Shown in pieces: positions 49,795-58,136 of a DNA stretch of 64,000 nucleotides (positions within the stretch are counted from its first letter, which is position 1; the number at the start of each line of letters is the position of its first letter). The notes under the pieces were generated by a model, which was given only the letters and a program-made list of their open reading frames with translations, made no database searches and had not been told where the DNA came from. The DNA lies in NCBI GenBank assembly GCA_900770185.1, contig CAAGJM010000015.1, forward strand, positions 5,327-69,326, in the 5' to 3' direction. A program made the translations under genes and the position numbers. Source of the stretch: Clostridia bacterium. GTDB taxonomy: Bacteria; Bacillota; Clostridia; Christensenellales; Borkfalkiaceae.

Positions 49795-51483
49795 ATGCCC
49801 AAAGATTTTTATTCCGTATATAAAACCGCTTTAACGCTTAACGAAAAGCTTCGCGGCGCGAAAGTAAATAAAATAACCCAGCCCGAAAATTACGAGCTTG
49901 ATTTTTTGCTGTACAACGGGAAATCTTTCACCCTTACGGTGAACGTTTCGCCCGAGCTTTTGCGCGCGGGGCTTACCGATATCGAAAAGCCGTCGCCCGC
50001 CGCCGCTCCGAGTTTTTGCATGCTGCTAAGAAAGTATCTTCAGGGCGGCGAGATAACGGGGGTCAGAACCCTTAACGACGACCGCATTATAGATATAAGT
50101 TTCACGAATAAAAACGACTTTTTCGAGACGGAAAACCTTGACCTTATAGTCGAACTTATGGGCAAGTTCAGCAACGCTTTTTTGGTTAAAGACGGATGTA
50201 TAGCGGGCGCGCTTAAAAACGCGCCGAGAGAACTTTCCGCCAAGCGGCTTATCGCAAGCGGGCTTAAATATACCTTTATCGAAAAAGATTATAAACCCCT
50301 TTTGTGGGATGCGGAAGCTCTCAAAAAAACTTTCCGCAATAACGAAGGTTTAACTGCGGACTTTCTTATCAAAAACTTCGGCGGGCTATCCCCCGTGACG
50401 GCGGAAGAGGCGGTTTATCGCATTAAAAAACTAAGCTATAATTACGACTTGTTCGCAAAAGAATTTTTAAGCCTTTTACACTCCCCCGAAGGTGTTATAA
50501 TAACCGACGAAAAGGGCTTCAAGGACGTCTACCCGTTCGACTACTTGTCGCTTAACGGAAAAAGGCGTGAATACAGCGATTTTTTGAGCGCGCAAAAGGC
50601 ATATTTCGACGGGAAGCAAATTAAAAAAACCGTTGATGGCAAGCGGCGCGAAATTTTAAGCGCGATAACCCCGCACATAAAGCACGAACAAAAAAAATTA
50701 TCTAATATTTTGCTTAAAATCGAGTCCGCTAAAGACGCGGATAAATATAGGCTTTACGGCGAACTTATAACCGCAAGCGCGTACGCTGTAAAGCGCGGGG
50801 ATAAGCGCGCGGAACTTACGAATTATTATTCCGACAATCAGGAAAAAATCGTCATTCCGCTCGACGAAAATTTAAGCCCGCAAAAAAACGCGCAAAAGTA
50901 TTTTGCAAGGTACGCTAAACTTAAAAACACTTTAAAAGCGGCTATCCCGCAAAAAGAAGAAACGGAAGCGCGGCTTAAATATTTAAGCGAACTTAAATCC
51001 GAAGCGGAAGAACTTTTGACCGACGACGATTACAGGGATATTAAAGAAGAACTCGTTTTAAGCGGACTTTTAAAAGCCGAAAAATCGAAACGCACCGAAA
51101 AAAAGCGGGTTAGCGAATACTTGTCGTTCGAATATCTCGGCTTTAAGATTTTTGCGGGCAAAAACAACGTGCAAAACGACAGGCTCACTTTTTCAAGCCA
51201 CGGCGGGGATATATGGCTGCACGTTAAAAACTACCGCTCGTCGCACGTTATAATAAAAACCGATGGGAAAGAGCCGCCCGAAGCGGTTTTACTTACCGCC
51301 GCCGAGATAGCGGCGTATTATAGCGAAGTAAAACTTAGCGGAACGAAAACCGCGGTTGACTACACCTACAAAAAATTCGTAAAAAAACCGCCCAAAGCTA
51401 ACCCCGGCGCGGTTATTTACACCGATTTTAAAACGCTTACGGTTATCCCGAACGCGCACGACGAGTTAAAAATAACTAAATAA
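49795..51483 (+). CDS. rqcH: ribosome quality control factor RqcH (NFACT family)
   Basis: Binds stalled 50S-peptidyl-tRNA complexes and directs alanine tailing of the nascent chain. 562 residues: NFACT-N (YSVYKTALTLNEKLRGAKVNKI at the start), a central coiled-coil region (about 280-430) and NFACT-R near the C-terminus (DIWLHVKNYRSSHVII). The family was earlier called fibronectin-binding. RBS AAAGGA. It is divergent from trigger factor. Confidence 0.93.
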   Translation: MPKDFYSVYKTALTLNEKLRGAKVNKITQPENYELDFLLYNGKSFTLTVNVSPELLRAGLTDIEKPSPAAAPSFCMLLRKYLQGGEITGVRTLNDDRIIDISFTNKNDFFETENLDLIVELMGKFSNAFLVKDGCIAGALKNAPRELSAKRLIASGLKYTFIEKDYKPLLWDAEALKKTFRNNEGLTADFLIKNFGGLSPVTAEEAVYRIKKLSYNYDLFAKEFLSLLHSPEGVIITDEKGFKDVYPFDYLSLNGKRREYSDFLSAQKAYFDGKQIKKTVDGKRREILSAITPHIKHEQKKLSNILLKIESAKDADKYRLYGELITASAYAVKRGDKRAELTNYYSDNQEKIVIPLDENLSPQKNAQKYFARYAKLKNTLKAAIPQKEETEARLKYLSELKSEAEELLTDDDYRDIKEELVLSGLLKAEKSKRTEKKRVSEYLSFEYLGFKIFAGKNNVQNDRLTFSSHGGDIWLHVKNYRSSHVIIKTDGKEPPEAVLLTAAEIAAYYSEVKLSGTKTAVDYTYKKFVKKPPKANPGAVIYTDFKTLTVIPNAHDELKITK

Positions 51484-51495
51484 ACTATATAAACA

Positions 51496-51530
51496 CGGGC
51501 GCGCCGAAAAATTCGGCGCGCCCGCATTTT
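51496..51530. terminator. terminator between rqcH and the pseudouridine synthase
   Basis: A 13-bp G/C-rich stem (51496-51508 with 51512-51524), then CATTTTT. Confidence 0.85.
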
Positions 51531-51544
51531 TAATTATAATTTTT

Positions 51545-52396
51545 TTAAAAACAGGGAAAACGTTCCTTATCTGACTCCGTTTTGACGGTTTTGCCGTTCA
51601 AATAGCTAAGGGGGCTGTTATCCCCGAAGTTAAAGGTTATTTCTGCGGCGATAAGCCGCTGATATTTAGCCTTATGTTTTTTGTTTATTTCGTTCACGCC
51701 GTACTTTCCGTCGCCGATGATAAAATGCCCGTGGTATGCTAAGTGGGCGCGTATCTGGTGGGTTTTGCCCGTTATTAAATCGACCTTTAAAAGGCTCGTT
51801 TCGCCGCGCGCTTCAAGCGTTTCGTACTCGGTTATTATCTTAACCGCGCCCGCAACGGGCGTTTTAAAAATTTTAACCGTACCGCTCTTTTCGTCCTTTA
51901 AAAGATAGTCCGTAAGCCTGCCCGACCGGGGCGAAAAAACGCCGTAAACCTCCGCTAAATACGTCTTTTTTATAAGCCGCGATTTGAACGACCGATAGGC
52001 TTCTTTTTCGGCAACGTCGTTAAGAGTAAAAACCACTAAACCCTGCGTGTTCGTATCTATTCTGTGCGCAAGCCGAGCGGAAGGATAACTACCCTTTACC
52101 CGACTTTCAAAATCGTAAATATCCGTTTTTGCGGGCTTTACGGCAACGAGCAAATTATCGTCTTTAAACGCGACGGTTATAGGCTTAACTTCGGCGGTTT
52201 TTTTACTTTCGTCAAAGTAAACTTTTATCTCGTCGCCGATATCGACGGTTACGTCAAAGTTCACCCTTTTGCCGCAAACCGAAATATCTTTTTTGCGCAA
52301 AAGTTTCATAAACTCGCCGTAACTTAACTTATCGCCGTAAAAACGAAGGACGACTTTATTCAGTTTTTCTCTTTTTTGTGCGATAAAACTTTTCAT
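51545..52396 (-). CDS. RluA-family pseudouridine synthase with S4 domain
   Basis: 283 residues: S4 RNA-binding domain (about 1-75) and catalytic domain with HRIDTNTQGLVVF (catalytic Asp near 114) and GKTHQIRAHLAYHGH. It modifies uridines in 23S rRNA or tRNA; RluC/RluD-type but not assignable. Its start lies inside feoB: the two genes overlap by 41 nt in different frames, unusually long for this genome. GGCGG lies upstream of the ATG. Confidence 0.9.
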   Translation of the reverse strand: MKSFIAQKREKLNKVVLRFYGDKLSYGEFMKLLRKKDISVCGKRVNFDVTVDIGDEIKVYFDESKKTAEVKPITVAFKDDNLLVAVKPAKTDIYDFESRVKGSYPSARLAHRIDTNTQGLVVFTLNDVAEKEAYRSFKSRLIKKTYLAEVYGVFSPRSGRLTDYLLKDEKSGTVKIFKTPVAGAVKIITEYETLEARGETSLLKVDLITGKTHQIRAHLAYHGHFIIGDGKYGVNEINKKHKAKYQRLIAAEITFNFGDNSPLSYLNGKTVKTESDKERFPCF

Positions 52397-54170
52397 ATAT
52401 AAATACCGCCAAACCCGCCGCCAAATAAACGGGAACGGCGATGATAGGGCGTTTTAACAAAAAATATGCGCCGTAAGAAAACAAAAGCGCGACTATAAAC
52501 TGCGCAACGCCCGCTTTAAGGGCGAACTTCGCGCTCGTGACCCCCGCTATCATAGACGTTGCGGTAAAACACGGCGTGTATAAAAACACGAAAGCCGAAA
52601 ACGCGAATAAACTTTCCCTTTCAAGCGGAATAACCCCGCCGTACAGCGCGATAAGCGCGCTTATTATCCCTTCTTTCGCAAACAGCCCCGATATAGCCGC
52701 AACGGCGGCTTTTTTATCCCCCGCGCCTATCGGCGCGAACAAAAAGTTAATTAAGCCGCCCAAACGGTAAAGTATGCTTGCGCCGTAATTATCGCCGACG
52801 TAACGGAAGCGGAAATCAAACGATTTTAACACGAAAACCGCAAGCGACAAAGTAAATACCACGGTGCTTAGTTTAATTATAAACGACCCCGCCGTTTTTT
52901 TCAAGGATTTTAACAAGGTGGAAATATCCGTTTTCCGAAACGGCGCAAGCTCTATCACAAGGGGCGGGCGTTTTTCCTTTATAAAAAACCTGTCTGTCAG
53001 CATAAGTTCGATTATCCCGACGAAAAGCGCGCAGAAATATAGCGATATAAGCGCTAAAAACCGGCTTTTGAAAACGGGTTGCGAAATCAGATATTGTATG
53101 ACGGGAATCTTCGCGCTGCAAGGAATAACCGAAGTTACTATAAGCGTCCTTTTTTTAGCCGTTTCGCTTTCAAGCCCGTTCGCGCCTGCCGCCGCTAGTC
53201 CCGTGCACCCAAAACCCATAACCATAGTAAAAACGCTCCGCCCGTTAAGTCCGCTTTTGTATAAAACGCTTTCCATCGTAAGCGCGGCGCGCGATAAATA
53301 TCCGCTCAGTTCTAACGCGGTTATTAAGCCCGAAAGTATTACTATTTGCGGAATGAACGACGCGACCTGCCCTATCCCGCCGACCACCGCTTCCGAAAAA
53401 AACCTTAGCGTAAAGTCGCTTGCGCCGATATTTTTTAACCCGATTTCCGCTTTCGCGCCCAAATAATCGACGATAAAAATTTTAAGCAAATCGCTTAAAA
53501 TTTTGCCTATCCCGAATTTGCCGAAGGTTATATAAAAAATTAAAAAGCACACCGCAAAAAATATGAGGATTGAAAATTTGCCGTATAAAAAAGCCCCGTC
53601 AAGTTTGCTTTTTTTATGCTTAGGGGCGGTAAAAGCGCGGGCAAAATCTTCGCCGAAAATCTCCCCTTTCGGAACGAAAAACTCGCCGTTTATTATCGCC
53701 GATTTTATGCGGCTTGTATCCTTTTTTTTATTAAACTCGCCCGCAATCACCTTAACCCCCAACTTTTTTTGAAGATAGTCGGTATCTAATTTGCCGCCGC
53801 GGCGGGTCAATTCTTTAACCATATTAACGGCTATTATAAGCGGCTTTTTCAGTTTAACAAGTTCGTTTATGATTTTAGCCGCGCTTAAAAAAGTAGCCGC
53901 TTCCATGACGAAAACTATCGGGGACGGCGAATTTTTTATCTCGTTTACGGTAACTTTTTCTTCGAGAGTCACGGGAGTTAACGAGTAGGTGCCCGGAAGG
54001 TCGGTTATAACGAACTTGCCACCCTTATACCGAGCCTCGCCCGAAACTTTATCGACCGTTACGCCGTGATAATTCCCCACCCTTTCGCTTAATCCCGTAA
54101 GGTTATTAAAAAGGGTAGTTTTGCCGCTGTTAGGCATTCCTATAATAATCGCTTCGCCAATAAAACTCAT
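52356..54170 (-). CDS. feoB: ferrous iron transporter FeoB
   Basis: 604 residues, at the short end for FeoB. N-terminal GTPase: G1 GMPNSGKTT (11-19), GNYHGVTVDK switch I, G3 DLPGT near 57. G4, normally NxxD, reads NMVK (about 116-119), so the guanine-recognising Asp is missing. The membrane part has two Gate-type halves with GFGCTGLAA and IPCSAKIPVI, carrying the conserved channel cysteines. It moves Fe(II) inward. The ATG overlaps the feoA stop by 4 nt. Confidence 0.93.
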   Translation of the reverse strand: MSFIGEAIIIGMPNSGKTTLFNNLTGLSERVGNYHGVTVDKVSGEARYKGGKFVITDLPGTYSLTPVTLEEKVTVNEIKNSPSPIVFVMEAATFLSAAKIINELVKLKKPLIIAVNMVKELTRRGGKLDTDYLQKKLGVKVIAGEFNKKKDTSRIKSAIINGEFFVPKGEIFGEDFARAFTAPKHKKSKLDGAFLYGKFSILIFFAVCFLIFYITFGKFGIGKILSDLLKIFIVDYLGAKAEIGLKNIGASDFTLRFFSEAVVGGIGQVASFIPQIVILSGLITALELSGYLSRAALTMESVLYKSGLNGRSVFTMVMGFGCTGLAAAGANGLESETAKKRTLIVTSVIPCSAKIPVIQYLISQPVFKSRFLALISLYFCALFVGIIELMLTDRFFIKEKRPPLVIELAPFRKTDISTLLKSLKKTAGSFIIKLSTVVFTLSLAVFVLKSFDFRFRYVGDNYGASILYRLGGLINFLFAPIGAGDKKAAVAAISGLFAKEGIISALIALYGGVIPLERESLFAFSAFVFLYTPCFTATSMIAGVTSAKFALKAGVAQFIVALLFSYGAYFLLKRPIIAVPVYLAAGLAVFIYEKFYRTKKRKTE

Positions 54171-54499
54171 GCTCCGCCCCTGATATGCGCCGCGCTTTCG
54201 GCACGCAAAACCCGCTCGTTTTCACTATAAGAATTTTTTCCGTCCAAATTTCGCAAACCTTGTATATCGGCTCTTAATTTTTCGACGGTAATCGAGTTTG
54301 CGATATCTAAAGATATGCCGACCGTCCTTCCGCCCGCGGATATGACGAAAAATTTGCGCTTGACGCTTCCGCCTTCCAATATTATTTCGGCACCCGCAAA
54401 AACGCCTAAATCCGCGAGCCGTCTTATGACCTTTTCGTCGCTTATCGCAATACCCGTTATCTTTGCCGCGTCGTCCGCCGCTAAACCGCTTAAAACCAT
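54167..54499 (-). CDS. feoA: ferrous iron transport protein FeoA
   Basis: 110 residues: the first 75 form the SH3-like FeoA domain (ITGIAISDEKVIRRLADLGVFAGAEI), followed by a charged tail of about 35 residues not found in minimal FeoA. It partners FeoB, whose gene it overlaps. No Fur-type box was recognised upstream. Confidence 0.9.
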   Translation of the reverse strand: MVLSGLAADDAAKITGIAISDEKVIRRLADLGVFAGAEIILEGGSVKRKFFVISAGGRTVGISLDIANSITVEKLRADIQGLRNLDGKNSYSENERVLRAESAAHIRGGA

Positions 54500-54569
54500 A
54501 TTTCACCCCGAAATTTTGTGATAAGAGTGTTTCCCTTACCTTTTAAAAGATATGTTTTAAGCCATAAAA

Positions 54570-54592
54570 AAATCACGGCAATGCCGTGATTT
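54570..54592 (-). terminator. terminator-like hairpin upstream of feoA
   Basis: AAATCACGG (54570-54578) with CCGTGATTT (54584-54592), loop CAATG, preceded by an A-run. It can end leftward read-through from the repeat region and the exported-protein gene beyond it. Confidence 0.65.
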
Positions 54593-54608
54593 AATTTGTT
54601 TAATTATC

Positions 54609-54962
54609 GTTTTTAGCGACACGCAAGCGACGAAATTATTTTTCGTTTATTTTCGCGGCAAACGCCGCTAAAACGCTTTGCGCCGTAAAGAGCGTATTTT
54701 TGAGATATTTGCGGAGAGCGTAAGGGTTGCCGTACTTGCCGTACCGCTACCGCACGGTCGCCGAAAATAGCCGAAAAGCCGTTTTTAGCGAGCAAGCGAC
54801 GAAATTATTTTTCGTTTATTTTCGCGGCAAACGCCGCAAAAACGCTTTGCGCCGTAAAGAGCGTATTTTTGAGATATTTTTAGCAGTCGCGAGCGACGCT
54901 GTACTTTTTGTACCGCAAGCGAGCAACTGCCTAAAATAGCCGAAAAGCCGCCTTTACGGTAA
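54609..54962. repeat. tandem duplication of a 170-bp family B element
   Basis: Two units, about 54609-54780 and 54781-54950. Roughly 95 bp are almost identical (GCAAGCGACGAAATTATTTT to GAGATATTT), offset by about 170 bp, and both units end in AAAATAGCCGAAAAGCCG. The middles differ: the second has the family B core GTACTTTTTGTAC (54901-54913), the first a variant GTACTTGCCGTAC (54732-54744). Together with the hairpin before it, this fills the 487 bp between feoA and the exported-protein gene. Confidence 0.82.
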
Positions 54963-54986
54963 ACAAAAAATAATTGAGGAGCGCAA

Positions 54987-56393
54987 TTATTTATCTTCTT
55001 CTTTAACCTTTTTGTCCTTCGGCTTCGGGTTAATGACGATAAGAAGTATTATGCCCACAAGGCACGCCGCCGATATGCAGAGGAATACGAAGGGGAGTTT
55101 GTTGACGGAAAGCCAGTCTTTAAACCCGACTTTATATTTAACAGTTTCAAACGCCTTTTTAACTTCGACTGCGGCGGTTTCTTTCGTTTCTTCGCCGCCG
55201 TTTTCGCTCATGGCGTAAATTCTTACTTTATAATAGCCCGTTTTTTCTGGGGTAAATTTAGAATTGTCTACAAGCTTTTCGCTCGCTTCTTTATAATCGC
55301 CGTCGGCGGTAGCGGAATAAACGAGAGTGTATTTAACCGTTTCCGCATTTTTGACGGTTATGGACGAAACGGTGTATTCCTGACCGATGAAACCCCTTTC
55401 CTGATAGGTGGAGCCCATAGTAATGGTGGGTTTAGCAAGGGGTTTTACGTTGAACGTAAACACAGGGATAAGACATTCGCTTCCGACTGTTACGGGGTTG
55501 ACGCTTTCGTCAATCTTTTTATCCTCGTCTTTTTCACCGTCTTCATTAAACTCATAATATTTATATTCGCCCGTTAAACTGTTCCTTTCGGCATAAACCG
55601 CTTTCTGAGTTCCGCCAAAATCTGCAGTCACGGCATAAAAACCGTCTTCTTTTTCATACAAGCCTTTCGCGCTTATTTTCAGAACCTTGTCGGCTTTATT
55701 CGCGTCGAACGCGTCTGCCTTAAACTCAACGTAGAATCTATAATCGCCGACGCCCGATAAAGTAAACGTGCTGCTTGTCGTAGAAGTGTAACCCGTTCCC
55801 GAATAAGCGTAGTAAACGGTTTTTTGAAGGTTAGAATAATCGAGCCCCGCGATATTTACTATATTTTTAAGCGACGGCACTGTGAAAGTGTCGCCCGACG
55901 TAAGATCTTTGGAAATGCCGTCTTTATACTTTTTAAGAGAATTTTCCGCTTCTTCGCTTATAAGGTCGAAATTATACTTGAATTCCGATTTTAATTCGTC
56001 AAAACTCTTTTTGTTTATAACGAATTCCGCAACCTTTCCTTCTCCCTCGATTTTAAGAGCGATAGAGCTTGCTTCACCGAATTTAGCGGTATATCTGATA
56101 ATCAGGTCGCCCGAAGATTTAGTTAATTTGAACGCATAAAAATAATCGTTGGCGACGAATTCGCCGTTCTCGTAAACTTTCTTATCGCCTACGGTTGCGA
56201 CTATTTTGTTAAGGTCTACGTCTTTAAACGTTTCTTTGACCTGCGTGCTTAACTCGTACCCTTCGTAACCGTAAACCGGAGCCGGCACAGCCGCCCCTTC
56301 GGCAAGAGCGCGCACTTTGCCGATAGTCGAAAACGGCAACGCAACCGCTAAAATCAAAAGAACCGCCGTTAATATAAATGAACGCTTTTTCAT
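54987..56393 (-). CDS. exported, C-terminally membrane-anchored surface protein
   Basis: 468 residues: signal peptide (1-31, ends near VRALAEG), an ectodomain rich in beta strands including an Ig-like part around 330-420 (YRVRIYAMSENGG-type YKVRIYAMSENGG strand), a TM helix at about 435-458 and the short basic tail KPKDKKVKEEDK. No sortase motif and no enzyme motif. RBS GGGAGT. Monocistronic from a full-consensus -35 promoter. Its anchor layout parallels that of the large lipoprotein at 7-10 kb. Confidence 0.75.
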   Translation of the reverse strand: MKKRSFILTAVLLILAVALPFSTIGKVRALAEGAAVPAPVYGYEGYELSTQVKETFKDVDLNKIVATVGDKKVYENGEFVANDYFYAFKLTKSSGDLIIRYTAKFGEASSIALKIEGEGKVAEFVINKKSFDELKSEFKYNFDLISEEAENSLKKYKDGISKDLTSGDTFTVPSLKNIVNIAGLDYSNLQKTVYYAYSGTGYTSTTSSTFTLSGVGDYRFYVEFKADAFDANKADKVLKISAKGLYEKEDGFYAVTADFGGTQKAVYAERNSLTGEYKYYEFNEDGEKDEDKKIDESVNPVTVGSECLIPVFTFNVKPLAKPTITMGSTYQERGFIGQEYTVSSITVKNAETVKYTLVYSATADGDYKEASEKLVDNSKFTPEKTGYYKVRIYAMSENGGEETKETAAVEVKKAFETVKYKVGFKDWLSVNKLPFVFLCISAACLVGIILLIVINPKPKDKKVKEEDK

Positions 56394-56456
56394 TAAAATA
56401 CTCCCGAATACGCCTTAAAACAAGGCATATTTTCGTTATTGCAATTATTCCATAAT

Positions 56457-56485
56457 ATTTTACTATCTTACGCTTGATTTGTCAA
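56457..56485 (-). promoter_or_regulatory. promoter of the exported surface protein gene
   Basis: TTGACA (56480-56485 on minus), 17 nt, TAAAAT (56457-56462). Confidence 0.78.
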
Positions 56486-56525
56486 TGATAAAAAAGATTA
56501 TTTTACTAAAAGTACATACAAGGCA

Positions 56526-56554
56526 TTGCGTTTTTTTTAATATTGCGCTAAAAT
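56526..56554 (+). promoter_or_regulatory. promoter of the PHP gene
   Basis: TTGCGT (56526-56531), 17 nt, TAAAAT (56549-56554). Confidence 0.6.
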
Positions 56555-56604
56555 GTTCCCGTTAAAACGATATTTTGCGGTTTTCCGCTTAAAAAGGAAT
56601 TATT

Positions 56605-57300
56605 ATGCTAATCGATCCGCACGTTCACAGCAAAGGTATAAGTTTATGCAGCCGCGCAAGCGTTGAGGAAATTATCGACTTTAAAAAGTCGCGCGGGTAC
56701 GCCGCCGCAATTCTGGTAAACCACTGCCAACCGTGGTACTACGAAAAAAGCGAGCATAAACAAAATATGCTTAAATTCGTTGAAGAATATAACCGCGGCA
56801 AGACTTATGCGGACAAAAACAATTTCAAATTCTTTTTAGGGATAGAAGTGACGGTTGACAAACCCTTTTACGCCGACTTTCTGCTATACGGCATGACGGA
56901 AGAATTTTTGATAAATTCGCCCTGCTTATACGCCTTAACTCAGGAAGAATTATATAAGCTTTGCCGAAAAAACGACGTTCTGATAATTCAGGCGCACCCC
57001 TTCCGCGCGCCCATTATTCCCGCAAGCCCGAACGTTGTGGACGGGTACGAGATAAACACCCAGCAAAACGACTTAGCGTATAAAGACGACGTTTTAAACT
57101 TAGCCGATACGCATAAACTTGTGACCGCGGGCACCGACTACCACGGAAGGGCGCAGGACGAATTTATGGGCGGAATGATAGTTCCCGACGATATAAATTC
57201 CGCCGTAGACTTTAAAAACTACTTAAAATCGACCGATAAAACCGAACTTTATTTGGGCGGCGAAATTTTAGAAGTTAAAAAAATTCCGTTCGATAAATAA
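56605..57300 (+). CDS. PHP-domain metal-dependent phosphoesterase
   Basis: 231 residues of the PHP fold: HVH (residues 6-8), GIEVTVD near 90, QAHPFRAP near 133 and GTDYHG near 182 supply the metal ligands. Distinct from the CpsB-type phosphatase at 31.4 kb. Substrate unknown; stand-alone PHP proteins hydrolyse nucleotides or histidinol phosphate. RBS AAAGGA; single gene with its own terminator. Confidence 0.85.
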   Translation: MLIDPHVHSKGISLCSRASVEEIIDFKKSRGYAAAILVNHCQPWYYEKSEHKQNMLKFVEEYNRGKTYADKNNFKFFLGIEVTVDKPFYADFLLYGMTEEFLINSPCLYALTQEELYKLCRKNDVLIIQAHPFRAPIIPASPNVVDGYEINTQQNDLAYKDDVLNLADTHKLVTAGTDYHGRAQDEFMGGMIVPDDINSAVDFKNYLKSTDKTELYLGGEILEVKKIPFDK

Positions 57301-57313
57301 CCTATAAAAAATC

Positions 57314-57345
57314 ACCCCGACCGCTGTAAGTGGTCGGGGTTTATC
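57314..57345. terminator. terminator between PHP gene and pseudouridine synthase
   Basis: ACCCCGACC (57314-57322) with GGTCGGGGT (57332-57340), then TTATCTTTTG; A-run on the left for the opposite direction. Confidence 0.75.
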
Positions 57346-57432
57346 TTTTGTAAATAAAAAATTTTATCTTTTGTAAGTCCTTTTCGACAAATAATTATTT
57401 GTGTGAACGACCTTATAGTCAGTATAACACGC

Positions 57433-58134
57433 TTAAACGCCTACGTCAACGGCTTTTTCGGTATTAAAAAGTTTCCACGGGTTTTTGTCTTTCGGGGGTT
57501 CGACTTTAAAAGTGTAACGCTCTTTGCTTACGGGATGGGTGAAAGAAAGAGTCGTCGCATAGAGAGCAAGGTTACCTTTAACCGCGTTTTCGCCGCCGTA
57601 GCGCATGTCTCCGTAAACGGGGTGGCTTTGCGCCGCCATCTGCACCCTTATCTGGTGGGTTCTACCCGTATGCAATTTAATTTCGGCAAGGGTAAGCCCC
57701 GCCTTTTCTTCGACGACTTCGTACTCAAGCTCCGCAAACTTCGCGCCCTCGACTGTCTTTCCGCAGACGTAAACCATATTGTTTACGGGGTTCTTTTTAA
57801 GGTAGTTGGTAAGGGTCGCTTTCTTTTTTTGGAAAATGCCGACCAAAACCGCGAAGTACCTCTTTTCAAAATCCCCGCTTTTCATCTGTTCGGAAAGCCT
57901 TGCCGCCGCCTTAGAGGTTTTTGCGAACACCATAACGCCGCCGGTGGGTCTGTCTAAACGGTGAACAAGCCCCAAATAAACGTTGCCCGGCTTATTGTCG
58001 CGCGTTTTTATCATATTTTTGAGCGCGGTAAGCAAATCCAAATCTTTGCTTTCGTCTTCGCAACAAGGCACGCCCTGCTCTTTGACGGCGACGAGAATAT
58101 GATTGTCTTCAAATAAAATAATAGGTTCTTCCAT
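57433..58134 (-). CDS. RluA-family pseudouridine synthase without S4 domain
   Basis: 233 residues from the ATG at 58134, which has AAAGGATAATT upstream and follows the preceding stop by 2 nt; an upstream ATG at 58176 would add 14 residues inside the previous gene. Catalytic HRLDRPTGGV (Asp near 60) and GRTHQIRVQMA are clear. Lacking S4, it resembles the YhcT/RluA single-domain type. RNA target unknown. Co-transcribed with the methyltransferase upstream. Confidence 0.9.
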   Translation of the reverse strand: MEEPIILFEDNHILVAVKEQGVPCCEDESKDLDLLTALKNMIKTRDNKPGNVYLGLVHRLDRPTGGVMVFAKTSKAAARLSEQMKSGDFEKRYFAVLVGIFQKKKATLTNYLKKNPVNNMVYVCGKTVEGAKFAELEYEVVEEKAGLTLAEIKLHTGRTHQIRVQMAAQSHPVYGDMRYGGENAVKGNLALYATTLSFTHPVSKERYTFKVEPPKDKNPWKLFNTEKAVDVGV

Positions 58135-58136
58135 AA

